Shown: positions 1-6,535 of the stretch, piece by piece | How the letters are laid out: each line of letters begins with the position of its first letter | How positions within the stretch are numbered: position 1 is the stretch's first letter | Source: Candidatus Moraniibacteriota bacterium | GTDB lineage: Bacteria; Patescibacteriota; Minisyncoccia; Moranbacterales; UBA1568 | Length of the DNA: 11,895 nucleotides | Direction of reading: 5' to 3' | Assembly: GCA_023261685.1 (NCBI GenBank) | Contig: JAHFOM010000028.1 | Location: forward strand, 1 to 11,895 | Made by a program: the position numbers and the translations under genes | The notes under the pieces: generated by a model | What the model was told of the DNA's origin: nothing | Seen by the model: only the letters and a program-made list of their open reading frames with translations | The model's database searches: none

Positions 1-805
1 TGAGGAAAAAGGAATTCCAGCCGAAGTCCGCGAACGCTTTGAGCAGATGGTTGATGAACGTCGGGTGCGCCATTGCAAAAGCGATCTGGTGTTTGGCTAT
101 GCCGATCTGCGCTACGGGAAAATTTTTTTTGATAGCGGCGTAGGCGAGCCGGTGTGCGCCGACGAGATGATGGAGCGCACGGAGATATTTCCAGACGCTT
201 TTTTCCTGCGGCGGCCATGCACCTTTGAGGTAGCTGTGAGCGGACTGAACATCGGGTTCGTTGAGGGTAATCCAGAAACGAACGTCGCTCCCGAGTGCCA
301 GAGAAATTTTTTCAGCGTAGCGGGCAAAGTATTCTGGGAAATCCCGCGCACTGGTACCGCCCTTTTCTGTTAGCCAGAGCGGAAGCGTCCAGTGCCAAAG
401 GGTGACGAAAGGCTCGATGTTTCTCTTCCGGAGCGCGGCAATGACGGATCGGTAGTGCTCGATTGCTGTTTCATCAAATGTTCCTTCTCTCGGTTCCACA
501 CGGGACCATTCGATAGAGAAGCGGTAGGCGTTCAGGTGGAGGGTTTGGAGAATATCGAAATCTTCCTCGTAGCGGGTGTAGTGTTCGCAGGCGCGGCCGG
601 AGAGATAGTTTTGCGGATCAGTCGCCTCCGCTTCGAATTTTTTCCAGTGAGGATTGTAGCGAAAAGCGAGCCCTGATTCGCGTGCGAGACGCTCGGCATT
701 GGCTTTTTCCCACTCGGACCAGTCGTTGTGATTGTCGCCCTCGACTTGGTGTGCGGCGGTCGCGGCACCCCAGAAGAAATTTTTCGGAAATTCAAGTTTT
801 GACAT
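1..805 (-). CDS. GH1 family beta-glucosidase-like hydrolase, N-terminal part (cut by window edge)
   Basis: Glycoside hydrolase family 1 enzymes hydrolyse beta-linked glucosides, galactosides or related sugars with retention of configuration, usually in the cytoplasm. Reading leftward from the ATG at 805, the frame stays open for 268 codons to the window edge. Family members are usually about 420-480 aa, so the C-terminal 40% with the nucleophile Glu (the ENG motif) is outside. The product starts with the family's N-terminal signature, FPKNFFWGAATAAHQVEG, at residues 6-23. It has YRFSIEWSRVEP after the first strand/helix unit, and ITLNEPD with the acid/base Glu at residue 183. No signal peptide is visible. 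There is no clear SD sequence before the ATG. It is divergent from the GT2 gene at 1139. The substrate cannot be told from sequence; 6-phospho-beta-glucosidase is possible. Confidence 0.93.
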   Translation of the reverse strand, partial: MSKLEFPKNFFWGAATAAHQVEGDNHNDWSEWEKANAERLARESGLAFRYNPHWKKFEAEATDPQNYLSGRACEHYTRYEEDFDILQTLHLNAYRFSIEWSRVEPREGTFDETAIEHYRSVIAALRKRNIEPFVTLWHWTLPLWLTEKGGTSARDFPEYFARYAEKISLALGSDVRFWITLNEPDVQSAHSYLKGAWPPQEKSVWKYLRALHHLVGAHRLAYAAIKKNFPVAQIGIAKHQIAFAMAHPTFINHLLKAFADFGWNSFFL

Positions 806-821
806 ACTACGGGCAAGAAAT

Positions 822-852
822 ATTTTATTAAAAAAGAGAGGGTACTTTTCAA
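822..852 (-). promoter_or_regulatory. Possible sigma-70-like promoter of the GH1 gene
   Basis: On the minus strand, TTGAAA (852-847) is followed by TAATAA (830-825) after 16 bp, or by TAAAAT (827-822) after 19 bp. Neither spacing is ideal. Transcription would start about 10-15 nt before the GH1 ATG. The long palindrome begins directly upstream, at 855. This is pattern matching only. Confidence 0.4.
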
Positions 853-854
853 GG

Positions 855-1024
855 GTTCAACAAGATAAAAGTAATCTTTTGTCTCTCTTCTCCGACTCAT
901 CAGGGCTCTCAGTTGCCAAAAAAGGCAGCCCCCAATCAACGGCGGAGAAGCTCCCTTTTTTGAACTGAGAGCCCTTCTTCAGACAAGGAGAACAACCACC
1001 AAAAGATTCTTTTACTTGCTGAAC
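855..1024. repeat. 170-bp imperfect inverted repeat between divergent genes
   Basis: The two halves of this stretch are reverse complements with small gaps. The outer arms GTTCAACAAG (855-864) and CTTGCTGAAC (1015-1024) differ at one position. Next inward, AATCTTTTG (873-881) pairs with CAAAAGATT (1000-1008). The strongest block is GGGCTCTCAGTT (903-914) with AACTGAGAGCCC (963-974). It continues through CAAAAAAGG (917-925) against CCTTTTTTG (954-962) to AGC (926-928) against GCT (950-952). The centre is a loop of about 20 nt near 929-949. No transposase is present and I see no target-site duplication. It could be a MITE-like non-autonomous element, an extended RNA hairpin, or a regulatory or insulating palindrome between the two divergent genes. 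Confidence 0.8.
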
Positions 1025-1044
1025 TTACTCGGAGGTGAAATGTG

Positions 1045-1108
1045 CTGGCTTGCCAGAATAGCTTGTTTCTGGTATCATACCACATTTGCCGGAACAAGCC
1101 AGAACAAG
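1045..1108. promoter_or_regulatory. Nested inverted repeats upstream of the GT2 gene, operator-like
   Basis: CTGGCTTG (1045-1052) and CAAGCCAG (1095-1102) form an outer 8-bp stem. CCAGAA (1053-1058) and TTCTGG (1067-1072) form an inner stem. A perfect palindrome TGGTAT-C-ATACCA lies at 1070-1082. The half-site GAACAAG is repeated at 1092-1098 and 1102-1108, and CTTGTTTCTGG (1062-1072) is nearly its inverted copy. The site lies 30-95 nt before the GT2 start, so it could be a repressor or activator binding region. No regulator gene is adjacent, so the role is inference. Confidence 0.45.
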
Positions 1109-1123
1109 AAAGAAGAATAATGC

Positions 1124-1136
1124 TATACTGTATCAT
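1124..1136 (+). promoter_or_regulatory. Possible -10 element of the GT2 gene
   Basis: TATACT at 1124-1129 is a good -10 hexamer, with TATCAT at 1131-1136 just after. No recognisable -35 is present at the normal distance. The ATG at 1139 is only 9 nt after TATACT, so the transcript would be leaderless or nearly so. This agrees with the lack of an SD sequence. Confidence 0.4.
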
Positions 1137-1138
1137 AT

Positions 1139-2848
1139 ATGCTTCCCATACCCTCTCAAGACTTTTCTTTCCCTGACCCCAAAACGAAGGACCCGGCGAA
1201 GCGTCGCATCCAGAGGATGTTCGAAGTGATTCCGGGACTTTTGACGTGGATAACATTACTCGGAATGGTGGTGTTTTCTTTTTTCTTGCCGGTATGGGCT
1301 GCCATCGCGGTGATTCTTTTCGATATTTACTGGATCCACAAAGCGCTCTATATTTCTCTCTTTTCCGTCGTGGGACAGCGCGCGGTCGTAGAGGCGAAGC
1401 GGATTAACTGGTGGGAGCGATGTCAGAATAGTGCTCATCCCGAGCAGTATCGCGATATCCTGGAGGAGCGCATCCGACATCTCCGCGAGAGTCTCCGCAC
1501 AATCCCTTTTTTTGCTCTACGCAAACGCCGTATCATACAGCGAGAAATCAAGCACGTGCGAACTCTTCTCGCTGAAACACTGGCACTTATTCCGATCAAG
1601 GAGCAAATTCTGGATTGGCGCGATATCATACACGTGGTTTTGTTGCCGACCGCCGGAGAGCCCGCGGAGATTATCGAGCCGGCACTTCGGTCGCTAGAGG
1701 AGAATAATTTTCCCAAGGAACAGATGATCATTCTCTTGGCGACTGAGGAGCGTGAAGATCCCGCGACGCGTCTCCCGAAAGTGGAATATCTTCAGAAAAA
1801 ATTCGCGGGTGTGTTTCGTGATTTCATCGTGACGACGCACATCGTCGCCGACGGAGAGATGAAGTGCAAGGCTTCCAATGCTGGTTTTGCGGCGCGGGAA
1901 TTGATGAAATATCTGGATGAGCGGGATATCGACTACAAAAGGGTGATTTTTTCCAACTTCGACTGCGACAGCGTGGCGCATCCGGAATACTTCGCGGCGC
2001 TGACGTATCAGTACATCATCGATCCCAAGCGTTTGCAGCGCGCCTACCAGCCGCTTCCGATGTATCACAATAATCTCTGGGACACCAACGCGTTCGTGCG
2101 TCTCGTCGTTACCGGCTCATCATTCTGGCATTTGTACCAGAGCACGCGTCGAGAAATGGTGACGTTCTCATCCCACTCAGAACCATTTGACACGCTGGTC
2201 AAGGTCGGTTTCTGGCCGGTCAATATGATCAGCGAGGACTCTGTCATTTATTGGAAGTGTCTGACATATTTTCACGGGGACTATCGTGTGCAGCCGATTC
2301 ACCTACCGCTGTCGCTTGATGCGGTCTTGGCGGATACGTATTGGAAGACTCTCAAAAATCAGTACAAGCAAAAACGACGCTGGGCGTACGGCATTGAGAA
2401 TTTTCCCGTGACGATGCGGGCTATCTGGCCGGACAAGCTCATAGGATTACGGACGAAACTGCGCGTGACCTTTGAGATGCTCGAAGGTCACTACTCGTGG
2501 GCGACGACGTCGTTTATCCTGACGTTTCTTGGATGGCTGCCGCTCTTACTCGGTGGATCAGATTTCCGGGAAAGCGTTATCGCGCATAATCTTCCTTTTA
2601 TCACCAAGATGCTGATGACGGTTGGTATGATAGGGTTGTTTATTTCCATTCCGATGTCGCTTCTTTCTCTCCCGCCCCGTCCGAAACGCTATCATTGGTC
2701 GCGCACTTTCTTGATGTTGTTTCAATGGATACTGATGCCGATTGTGGGATTTATCTCGGCTATTCCCGCACTTGATTCTCAGACGCGCATTATGCTTGGG
2801 AAATACTTCGGAGAATTCTGGGTGACGGAAAAGATGCGGAAGAATTAG
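1139..2848 (+). CDS. Membrane-bound family 2 glycosyltransferase (processive-type motifs)
   Basis: This 569-aa protein is an inverting GT-A glycosyltransferase with membrane segments at both ends, of the cellulose synthase-like type that builds a polysaccharide or glycolipid at the cytoplasmic membrane. Residues about 29-78 hold two hydrophobic helices. A basic, Arg-rich stretch follows, and the GT2 domain begins near residue 160 (HVVLLPTAGEP). The DxD metal-binding motif is D275-C-D277 (FDCDSVAHPEYF). The acceptor-side acidic motif is S365-E366-D367. The QxxRW motif of processive enzymes is Q411-K-R-R-W415. Three or four C-terminal membrane segments lie at about 450-546. The ATG at 1139 is used because an in-frame TAA lies at 1118-1120 with no other ATG between. 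There is no SD sequence. Sugar donor and product are unknown. It is divergent from the GH1 gene, but I see no direct functional link. Confidence 0.9.
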   Translation: MLPIPSQDFSFPDPKTKDPAKRRIQRMFEVIPGLLTWITLLGMVVFSFFLPVWAAIAVILFDIYWIHKALYISLFSVVGQRAVVEAKRINWWERCQNSAHPEQYRDILEERIRHLRESLRTIPFFALRKRRIIQREIKHVRTLLAETLALIPIKEQILDWRDIIHVVLLPTAGEPAEIIEPALRSLEENNFPKEQMIILLATEEREDPATRLPKVEYLQKKFAGVFRDFIVTTHIVADGEMKCKASNAGFAARELMKYLDERDIDYKRVIFSNFDCDSVAHPEYFAALTYQYIIDPKRLQRAYQPLPMYHNNLWDTNAFVRLVVTGSSFWHLYQSTRREMVTFSSHSEPFDTLVKVGFWPVNMISEDSVIYWKCLTYFHGDYRVQPIHLPLSLDAVLADTYWKTLKNQYKQKRRWAYGIENFPVTMRAIWPDKLIGLRTKLRVTFEMLEGHYSWATTSFILTFLGWLPLLLGGSDFRESVIAHNLPFITKMLMTVGMIGLFISIPMSLLSLPPRPKRYHWSRTFLMLFQWILMPIVGFISAIPALDSQTRIMLGKYFGEFWVTEKMRKN

Positions 2849-2875
2849 AGTCCGGTATGGTATTGAAGTTGAGAT

Positions 2876-2909
2876 AAAAAAATCACCAAGCAGATGTATT
2901 GCTTGGTGA
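2876..2909 (-). terminator. Rho-independent terminator of the small-gene operon
   Basis: TCACCAAGCA (2883-2892) and TGCTTGGTGA (2900-2909) form a perfect 10-bp stem with a 7-nt loop. On the minus strand the stem is followed by seven Ts (2882-2876). No T run follows on the plus strand, so it terminates the operon ending at 2929. It is not an obvious terminator for the converging GT2 gene. Confidence 0.9.
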
Positions 2910-2928
2910 GCTGTTGCAGGAGTTTCGT

Positions 2929-3345
2929 TCATACGGATTTTTGGATGGGTACTATTTCGTAGACCGTGCAACCGCCTTCATCAAGGGCGATGCACTTCAC
3001 TTTACCATCCGGTGGTCTCTCTAGTAGGACATCAGTAATGTCGGGTAATCTTTGGGCAAGAATGTGGCACAGACGAAACATTGCCGAGCCTCGTGCGACG
3101 GGTTCCTGACCTTTATCACGCCACTGTTGCCAGTTGGTTTCCGGCATAAGCATGTCGACAATGTCACGCCACTGACTGTCGACTTTGATGCAAACGACGA
3201 CAACCTCGTCGTTTTTTAGATTAAGAACGTACAGAGCTCGGTAAGCAAAGTGCTCTAACGCCTCCATACTCTGACTCACCATATCGTGACGTTTCTCCGC
3301 GGATGCAGAGAGATTCATACCTATAGGAGTTGTTTGACCGTTCAT
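2929..3345 (-). CDS. Hypothetical protein, 138 aa (second gene of small operon)
   Basis: I do not recognise this family. The frame is open further upstream, to 3453. I chose ATG 3345 (MNGQTTPIG) because GGAGAAG ends 4 nt before it and because the upstream part contains the repeated leader motif. The protein is soluble, with no signal peptide or membrane segment. It starts with a polar N-terminus, then a mixed hydrophobic strand region near residues 48-64 (VLNLKND-EVVVVCIKVDS). A Trp-rich stretch follows (QWRD, NWQQWRD), then a C-terminal strand-like part with DVLLERPPDGKVKCIALDEGG. That would fit a small alpha/beta domain. It follows the 78-aa gene by 58 nt on the same strand and is followed by a strong terminator, so the two are probably co-transcribed. 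Its function is unknown. Confidence 0.7.
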   Translation of the reverse strand: MNGQTTPIGMNLSASAEKRHDMVSQSMEALEHFAYRALYVLNLKNDEVVVVCIKVDSQWRDIVDMLMPETNWQQWRDKGQEPVARGSAMFRLCHILAQRLPDITDVLLERPPDGKVKCIALDEGGCTVYEIVPIQKSV

Positions 3346-3362
3346 TTTTCTTCTCCAGAAAA

Positions 3363-3386
3363 GTTTGCCACTGAAAGCCGTGATCG
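3363..3386 (-). repeat. Leader repeat copy 2, before the 138-aa gene
   Basis: The plus-strand core CCACTGAAAGCCGTGATCG (3368-3386) matches 18 of 19 bases of 3667-3685, and both are preceded by GTTT. In the mRNA sense it lies 6 nt upstream of the SD of the 138-aa gene. CAC...GTG can form a short stem around the conserved loop. Confidence 0.75.
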
Positions 3387-3403
3387 TCTGTGGGTAGTGA
3401 CCG

Positions 3404-3640
3404 TTACTGTAACTCGCCCTCAGCCCATGCACCATAGAGGCCGTCAAGTGCAAGTTTCATGTTCACAATCTCGTGAATTGTGGTGTCATCAATTTCCCCT
3501 GTGGCTTCAAGTCGTGATTGGGCACGCCTTGTTTTCTCCTCGATCTCTTTTTTTAATTGGCGGATTTCTCGAGGGCGATAACAGCTCTCTGCGAGCTTCA
3601 ACAGTCTCAGTGTTGCTTCAGGACTAAGAAATTCAGACAT
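3404..3640 (-). CDS. Hypothetical small helical protein, 78 aa (first gene of small operon)
   Basis: I do not recognise this small protein. It starts MSEFLSPEATLRLLKLAES and continues with a charged helix (REIRQLKKEIEEKTRRAQ, residues about 24-41) that could form a coiled coil. A turn with TGEIDD follows, and a second helix to the C-terminus (IHEIVNMKLALDGLYGAWAEGE). It is probably all-alpha and cytoplasmic. The start at 3640 has TAGGAG about 10 nt upstream, and a TTGACT promoter lies about 75 nt further up. It is the first gene of an apparent operon with the 138-aa gene. Its size, helices and partner gene would also fit a regulatory or toxin-antitoxin-like pair. Nothing diagnostic for such a role is visible, so no function is given. 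Confidence 0.72.
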   Translation of the reverse strand: MSEFLSPEATLRLLKLAESCYRPREIRQLKKEIEEKTRRAQSRLEATGEIDDTTIHEIVNMKLALDGLYGAWAEGELQ

Positions 3641-3662
3641 GATTTATATGCTCCTACTGTTT

Positions 3663-3685
3663 GTTTCCACTGAAAGCCGTGGTCG
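3663..3685 (-). repeat. Leader repeat copy 1, before the 78-aa gene
   Basis: CCACTGAAAGCCGTGGTCG (3667-3685, plus strand), preceded by GTTT, is a near-identical copy of 3363-3386. In the mRNA sense it reads CCAC-GGCTTTCA-GTGG, a 4-bp stem with an 8-nt loop. It lies 8 nt upstream of the GGAG of the 78-aa gene. Confidence 0.75.
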
Positions 3686-3714
3686 CTTGAGTTGTAAAAA
3701 AACTATTAAAAACT

Positions 3715-3743
3715 ATCTTATAATAGAAGTGCAAAAAAGTCAA
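3715..3743 (-). promoter_or_regulatory. Promoter of the 78-aa/138-aa operon
   Basis: On the minus strand, TTGACT (3743-3738) and TAAGAT (3720-3715) are 17 bp apart. The overlapping TATAAG (3722-3717) is 15 bp away. The start would be near 3708, giving a leader of about 68 nt that contains leader repeat copy 1. The TTGACTTTTTT core is shared with the promoter at 7026-7054. Confidence 0.65.
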
Positions 3744-3796
3744 TACCAGTCGAGAGGAAATCACGCTCCCGTAGACGCAAAAAACATTTTCAGAAA

Positions 3797-5884
3797 TTAC
3801 TCAAAATGAATGCGTTCTTCAAATTTCGTGAGGGCTTGTTTGAGACGAGGGTGCTGTATGAGCTTGGGGTCTTCGGAGAGGATGAGTTTAGCTTCTTCTC
3901 TTGCAATCTGTATCAGCTTGATGTTGGTGAGGTTTTCCATCGCGATATCCGGCATTCCGGATTGGCGCGTGCCAAAGAATGCCCCCGGTCCGCGCAGTGC
4001 CAGATCGGCTTCGGCAATCTGAAACCCGCTTGTGGTTTTTTCCAGTACTTTCAGTCGTTCATTGACCGCGCTTGTCTCTTCGTGAGGGAAAAGGAAACAG
4101 TAGGATTGGTGCTCTGCGCGACCGACGCGCCCACGGAATTGGTGGAGTTGGGCGAGACCGAAACGCTCGGCTTCTTCGATAATGATGACGCTGGCGTTGG
4201 GGATGTCGATACCGACTTCGACGACGGCGGTGGCGACGAGGATGTCATATTTTTTTTCCTTGAAATCATGCATCACCGCTTCTTTTTCTTTAGGCTTCAT
4301 TTTACCGTGCAGTAGTCCGATCGCGAGATGCGGGAAGACTGTTTCAGCGAGGTGTTTATGCTCCGCGACCGCCGCTTTGACCTCTTTCAAGGCAAGGGAT
4401 TCTTCGACGAGCGGAAAAATGATGAATGCCTGACGCCCTTTGGCGATTTCGCTCTCCACGAACGCGGAGACTTTTTTTCTGCCAGCAGAAGTAGTGACGA
4501 TCTTGGTGATGATCGGTTTGCGGTGCTTCGGCAGTTCATCGAGGATGGAGAGATCGAGATTGCCGAAAAATGCGAGCGTCAAAGTACGCGGGATGGGAGT
4601 GGCGGTCATTGTGAGAAAGTGTGGCACTTTGTTTTTGATGCCATCTTTGCTTCCGAAACTGGCGTCCTGCAGCTTGGCTCTCTGCGCCACGCCGAAGCGG
4701 TGCTGCTCATCGACGACGATGAGAGCGAGATTATGAAAAGCGACGTCATCTTGGAGGAGGGCGTGCGTGCCGACGACGATTTCAGGTATGCCCGCCCCGA
4801 TAGCTTTGATCAGTGTCGGGCGTGTGACCGTTTCTCCATCGAGGATGCGGTAACTGCCGGTCAAGAGGGCGAGCTGGTGCTCCGTATGCGCGAAGAGCGA
4901 GGAGAGACTGCTCCAGTGCTGTTTGGCGAGGACTTCGGTGGGAGCGAGGATGACCGCCTGAAATCCCTGCTCGGCCGCAATGAATGCGGCAAGCGCGGCG
5001 ACGATGGTTTTCCCGCTGCCGACATCTCCATTTAAGAGGCGATTCATCGGGCGAGTTTTACTCATATCTTTCAGGATTTCCAAGCTCGCTTTGCGCTGGG
5101 CATCAGTGAGAGTAAAGGGGAGCGTCGCGAGAAAGTTTTGCAGGACGTTTTCATCGAAAGGAATGGGGTTGGATTGAGCAGTTTCAAAGAGGGCTTTGAC
5201 TTGCAGAGATTTGAGCTGGACGAAAAACATCTCATCGAAGGCGAATCGCTTGCGTGCCAGAAGCGTCTGCTTTTCATTTTTGGGAAAGTGGATGTAGGCG
5301 AGTGCCTGCTTCAAAGAAGGGAGATGGAGACGCGTCAGGATCTCCTCGGGTACAGGGTCGGGAATATCTGTCAGTTTTTGAAACAAGGTCGCCAATTGCC
5401 AGCGGAAAAATTTGGACGTGAGACCGGCGGTTTCCGGGTAGACGGGGATGAGTCGGCCAGTGTGGGTCGCGTCGCGTGAGGCTTGTTCGAAAGCGGGGCT
5501 TGCCATCAAAAGCCCTTGACTGTCGCGGGTAACTTTACCGCTGACCCGGATGACCGCACCGACTTTAAGCGTCTGCGCTACGAAACGCTGATTGAACCAG
5601 ATGAGACGCAATCGTCCGCTGGCATCTTCGATAATCGCTTCGGTGAGCAGCATCTTTTTTTTCCAGGTGCGCTCGACGTCGATACTGACGATGGTGCCGA
5701 GAATGGTGCGCTTGTCGTCGATAGAGAGGGAGCTGATCGGGTAGATGGTCGAATAGTCCTCATAGCGATGCGGGAAATGAGCGAACATATCAGCGACCGT
5801 CAAAATCCCCAGCCGTTCAAGCTTGCTCAAGACGGGTTTTTTGATGGTAGAAATATGAGAGAGGGGAGTATCGTAGGGAAGCAT
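3797..5884 (-). CDS. recG: ATP-dependent DNA helicase RecG
   Basis: RecG is a superfamily 2 DNA translocase that remodels stalled replication forks and Holliday junctions during recombinational repair. The product is 695 aa, the normal family length. The N-terminal wedge/OB region (about residues 50-150) includes HFPHRYEDYS near residue 36 and an OB-type strand set with SGKVTRD. Helicase domain 1 carries Walker A G286-DVGSGKT-293, the DEQH box D392-EQH395, and TMTATPIPRTL just after. Helicase domain 2 has ATAVVEVGIDIPNASV and the Q-rich HQFRGRVGR motif. The C-terminal part has GPGAFFGTRQSG, typical of RecG. All key motifs look intact. The ATG at 5884 has no good SD. An extended -10 lies about 40 nt upstream. 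It reads toward the small-gene operon, whose own promoter starts 54 nt after the recG stop. No clear terminator is seen after recG. Confidence 0.97.
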   Translation of the reverse strand: MLPYDTPLSHISTIKKPVLSKLERLGILTVADMFAHFPHRYEDYSTIYPISSLSIDDKRTILGTIVSIDVERTWKKKMLLTEAIIEDASGRLRLIWFNQRFVAQTLKVGAVIRVSGKVTRDSQGLLMASPAFEQASRDATHTGRLIPVYPETAGLTSKFFRWQLATLFQKLTDIPDPVPEEILTRLHLPSLKQALAYIHFPKNEKQTLLARKRFAFDEMFFVQLKSLQVKALFETAQSNPIPFDENVLQNFLATLPFTLTDAQRKASLEILKDMSKTRPMNRLLNGDVGSGKTIVAALAAFIAAEQGFQAVILAPTEVLAKQHWSSLSSLFAHTEHQLALLTGSYRILDGETVTRPTLIKAIGAGIPEIVVGTHALLQDDVAFHNLALIVVDEQHRFGVAQRAKLQDASFGSKDGIKNKVPHFLTMTATPIPRTLTLAFFGNLDLSILDELPKHRKPIITKIVTTSAGRKKVSAFVESEIAKGRQAFIIFPLVEESLALKEVKAAVAEHKHLAETVFPHLAIGLLHGKMKPKEKEAVMHDFKEKKYDILVATAVVEVGIDIPNASVIIIEEAERFGLAQLHQFRGRVGRAEHQSYCFLFPHEETSAVNERLKVLEKTTSGFQIAEADLALRGPGAFFGTRQSGMPDIAMENLTNIKLIQIAREEAKLILSEDPKLIQHPRLKQALTKFEERIHFE

Positions 5885-5922
5885 AGTCTGGGGGAGATTA
5901 GCCGGCGGGATGTTTCATTTTC

Positions 5923-5931
5923 AGTATACCA
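5923..5931 (-). promoter_or_regulatory. Extended -10 promoter of recG
   Basis: The minus strand reads TGG-TATACT, a full extended -10 (TGnTATACT), with the hexamer at 5928-5923. At 17 bp upstream sits only GAGCTT (5951-5946), which lies within the terminator stem and T tract of the preceding gene. The leader to the ATG would be about 30 nt. Confidence 0.65.
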
Positions 5932-5937
5932 TCCTTT

Positions 5938-5978
5938 AAAACGAAAAGCTCCCGATCAGTACGATGTACTGCGGGAGC
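5938..5978 (-). terminator. Terminator of the 116-aa gene
   Basis: GCTCCCG (5948-5954) pairs with CGGGAGC (5972-5978), and inside it CAGTAC (5957-5962) pairs with GTACTG (5966-5971) around a GAT loop. Two bases (AT) bulge on one side. On the minus strand the stem is followed by TTTTCGTTTT. A short T5 run (5981-5985) also follows on the plus strand. Confidence 0.88.
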
Positions 5979-6005
5979 GATTTTTCAGGTCGCCAGAGGC
6001 GAAAA

Positions 6006-6356
6006 TTACAGTGCTGTTATCTGGTTATCTATAACAATACCGTTTTCCCCGTGAGGAAAAAGAAAAAGTTTCAGTTCCTCTACGAACGATGATAACAGAG
6101 ATATGCCCTGATCAAACAAGAGTTGTATTTCCTTTGTCGTGAAGGTTATGGCTGGTTTGATGAGTCTCCATTTTTCTGCCAGTTGCTCCACGAGCTCGAA
6201 AAACAACGATCTCTCTTCGGGCACGGGATTTTCCTTCAGTCGAATGGCGAGCAGTAGTCCATCTTGACTTAGTCCGGCTGATTCGACAAGTTCCACGAAG
6301 GGCTTTTTGCCCTTCTTTTTTTCTTGTGGTACTTGTTCCCCAGATTTTTTTTGCAT
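6006..6356 (-). CDS. Hypothetical protein, 116 aa (paralogue of the 129-aa protein upstream)
   Basis: The family is not recognised. I chose ATG 6356 (MQKKSGEQ), preceded by GGGGAA at a good distance. The longer frame to 6488 would run through the promoter and leader hairpin. After a Lys-rich tail (KKKGKK, residues about 13-18) comes a compact domain: PFVELVES, GLSQDGLLLAIRLKENP, EERSLFFELVEQL, and an amphipathic C-terminal part with LLFDQGISLLSSFVEELKLFLF. It aligns with the protein encoded at 6536-6925. Shared positions are the G-S-x-x-G turn, LAI+LK, EE-x-x-LF-x-EL and a later KP...EI. No signal peptide or true membrane helix is seen. It has its own promoter (6460-6488), leader structure and terminator. 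Its function is unknown. Confidence 0.75.
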   Translation of the reverse strand: MQKKSGEQVPQEKKKGKKPFVELVESAGLSQDGLLLAIRLKENPVPEERSLFFELVEQLAEKWRLIKPAITFTTKEIQLLFDQGISLLSSFVEELKLFLFPHGENGIVIDNQITAL

Positions 6357-6395
6357 GGTGTTCCCCGTTGTTGGTGTTGGTGTCAGTAGATACGA

Positions 6396-6454
6396 TATGT
6401 TGCCTGTGCTCCTGAAAAAGAGTTCGTTGACGCTTTCAGTTGTTAAGCAACATA
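6396..6454 (-). ncRNA. Structured 5' leader of the 116-aa gene
   Basis: TATGTTGC (6396-6403) and GCAACATA (6447-6454) form an 8-bp stem starting at the predicted transcript 5' end. CTGAAA (6412-6417) and TTTCAG (6434-6439) pair inside it. The leader is about 97 nt. This is a predicted structure; no known riboswitch or leader class is recognised. Confidence 0.5.
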
Positions 6455-6459
6455 CGATA

Positions 6460-6488
6460 ATTGTACGCCTGTTGGCAAAGAAAGGCAA
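6460..6488 (-). promoter_or_regulatory. Promoter of the 116-aa gene
   Basis: On the minus strand, TTGCCT (6488-6483) and TACAAT (6465-6460) are separated by exactly 17 bp. The predicted start near 6453 coincides with the base of the leader hairpin. Confidence 0.65.
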
Positions 6489-6535
6489 AAGAAAAGCGCC
6501 GTACCGAAAAGGTCGTGCGCCGAGTTGGTGGATGA

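Noticed and set aside
47..373. Plus-strand open frame of 108 codons, with others at 392-676 and 732-968
   Set aside because: They lie antisense to the clear GH1 frame, which has all family motifs.
936..1256. Minus-strand open frame across the palindrome and GT2 start
   Set aside because: It overlaps the palindromic element and the GT2 coding strand, has no SD and no recognisable protein pattern.
3286..3627. Plus-strand open frame of 113 codons
   Set aside because: It is antisense to both small minus-strand genes, which have SD sequences, a promoter and a terminator.
3806..6034. Long plus-strand open frames opposite recG (for example 4328-5035)
   Set aside because: RecG is intact with all motifs. 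These are antisense frames produced by its codon pattern.
6357..6488. N-terminal extension of the 116-aa protein to 6488
   Set aside because: The extension covers the promoter and leader hairpin, while ATG 6356 has a proper SD.
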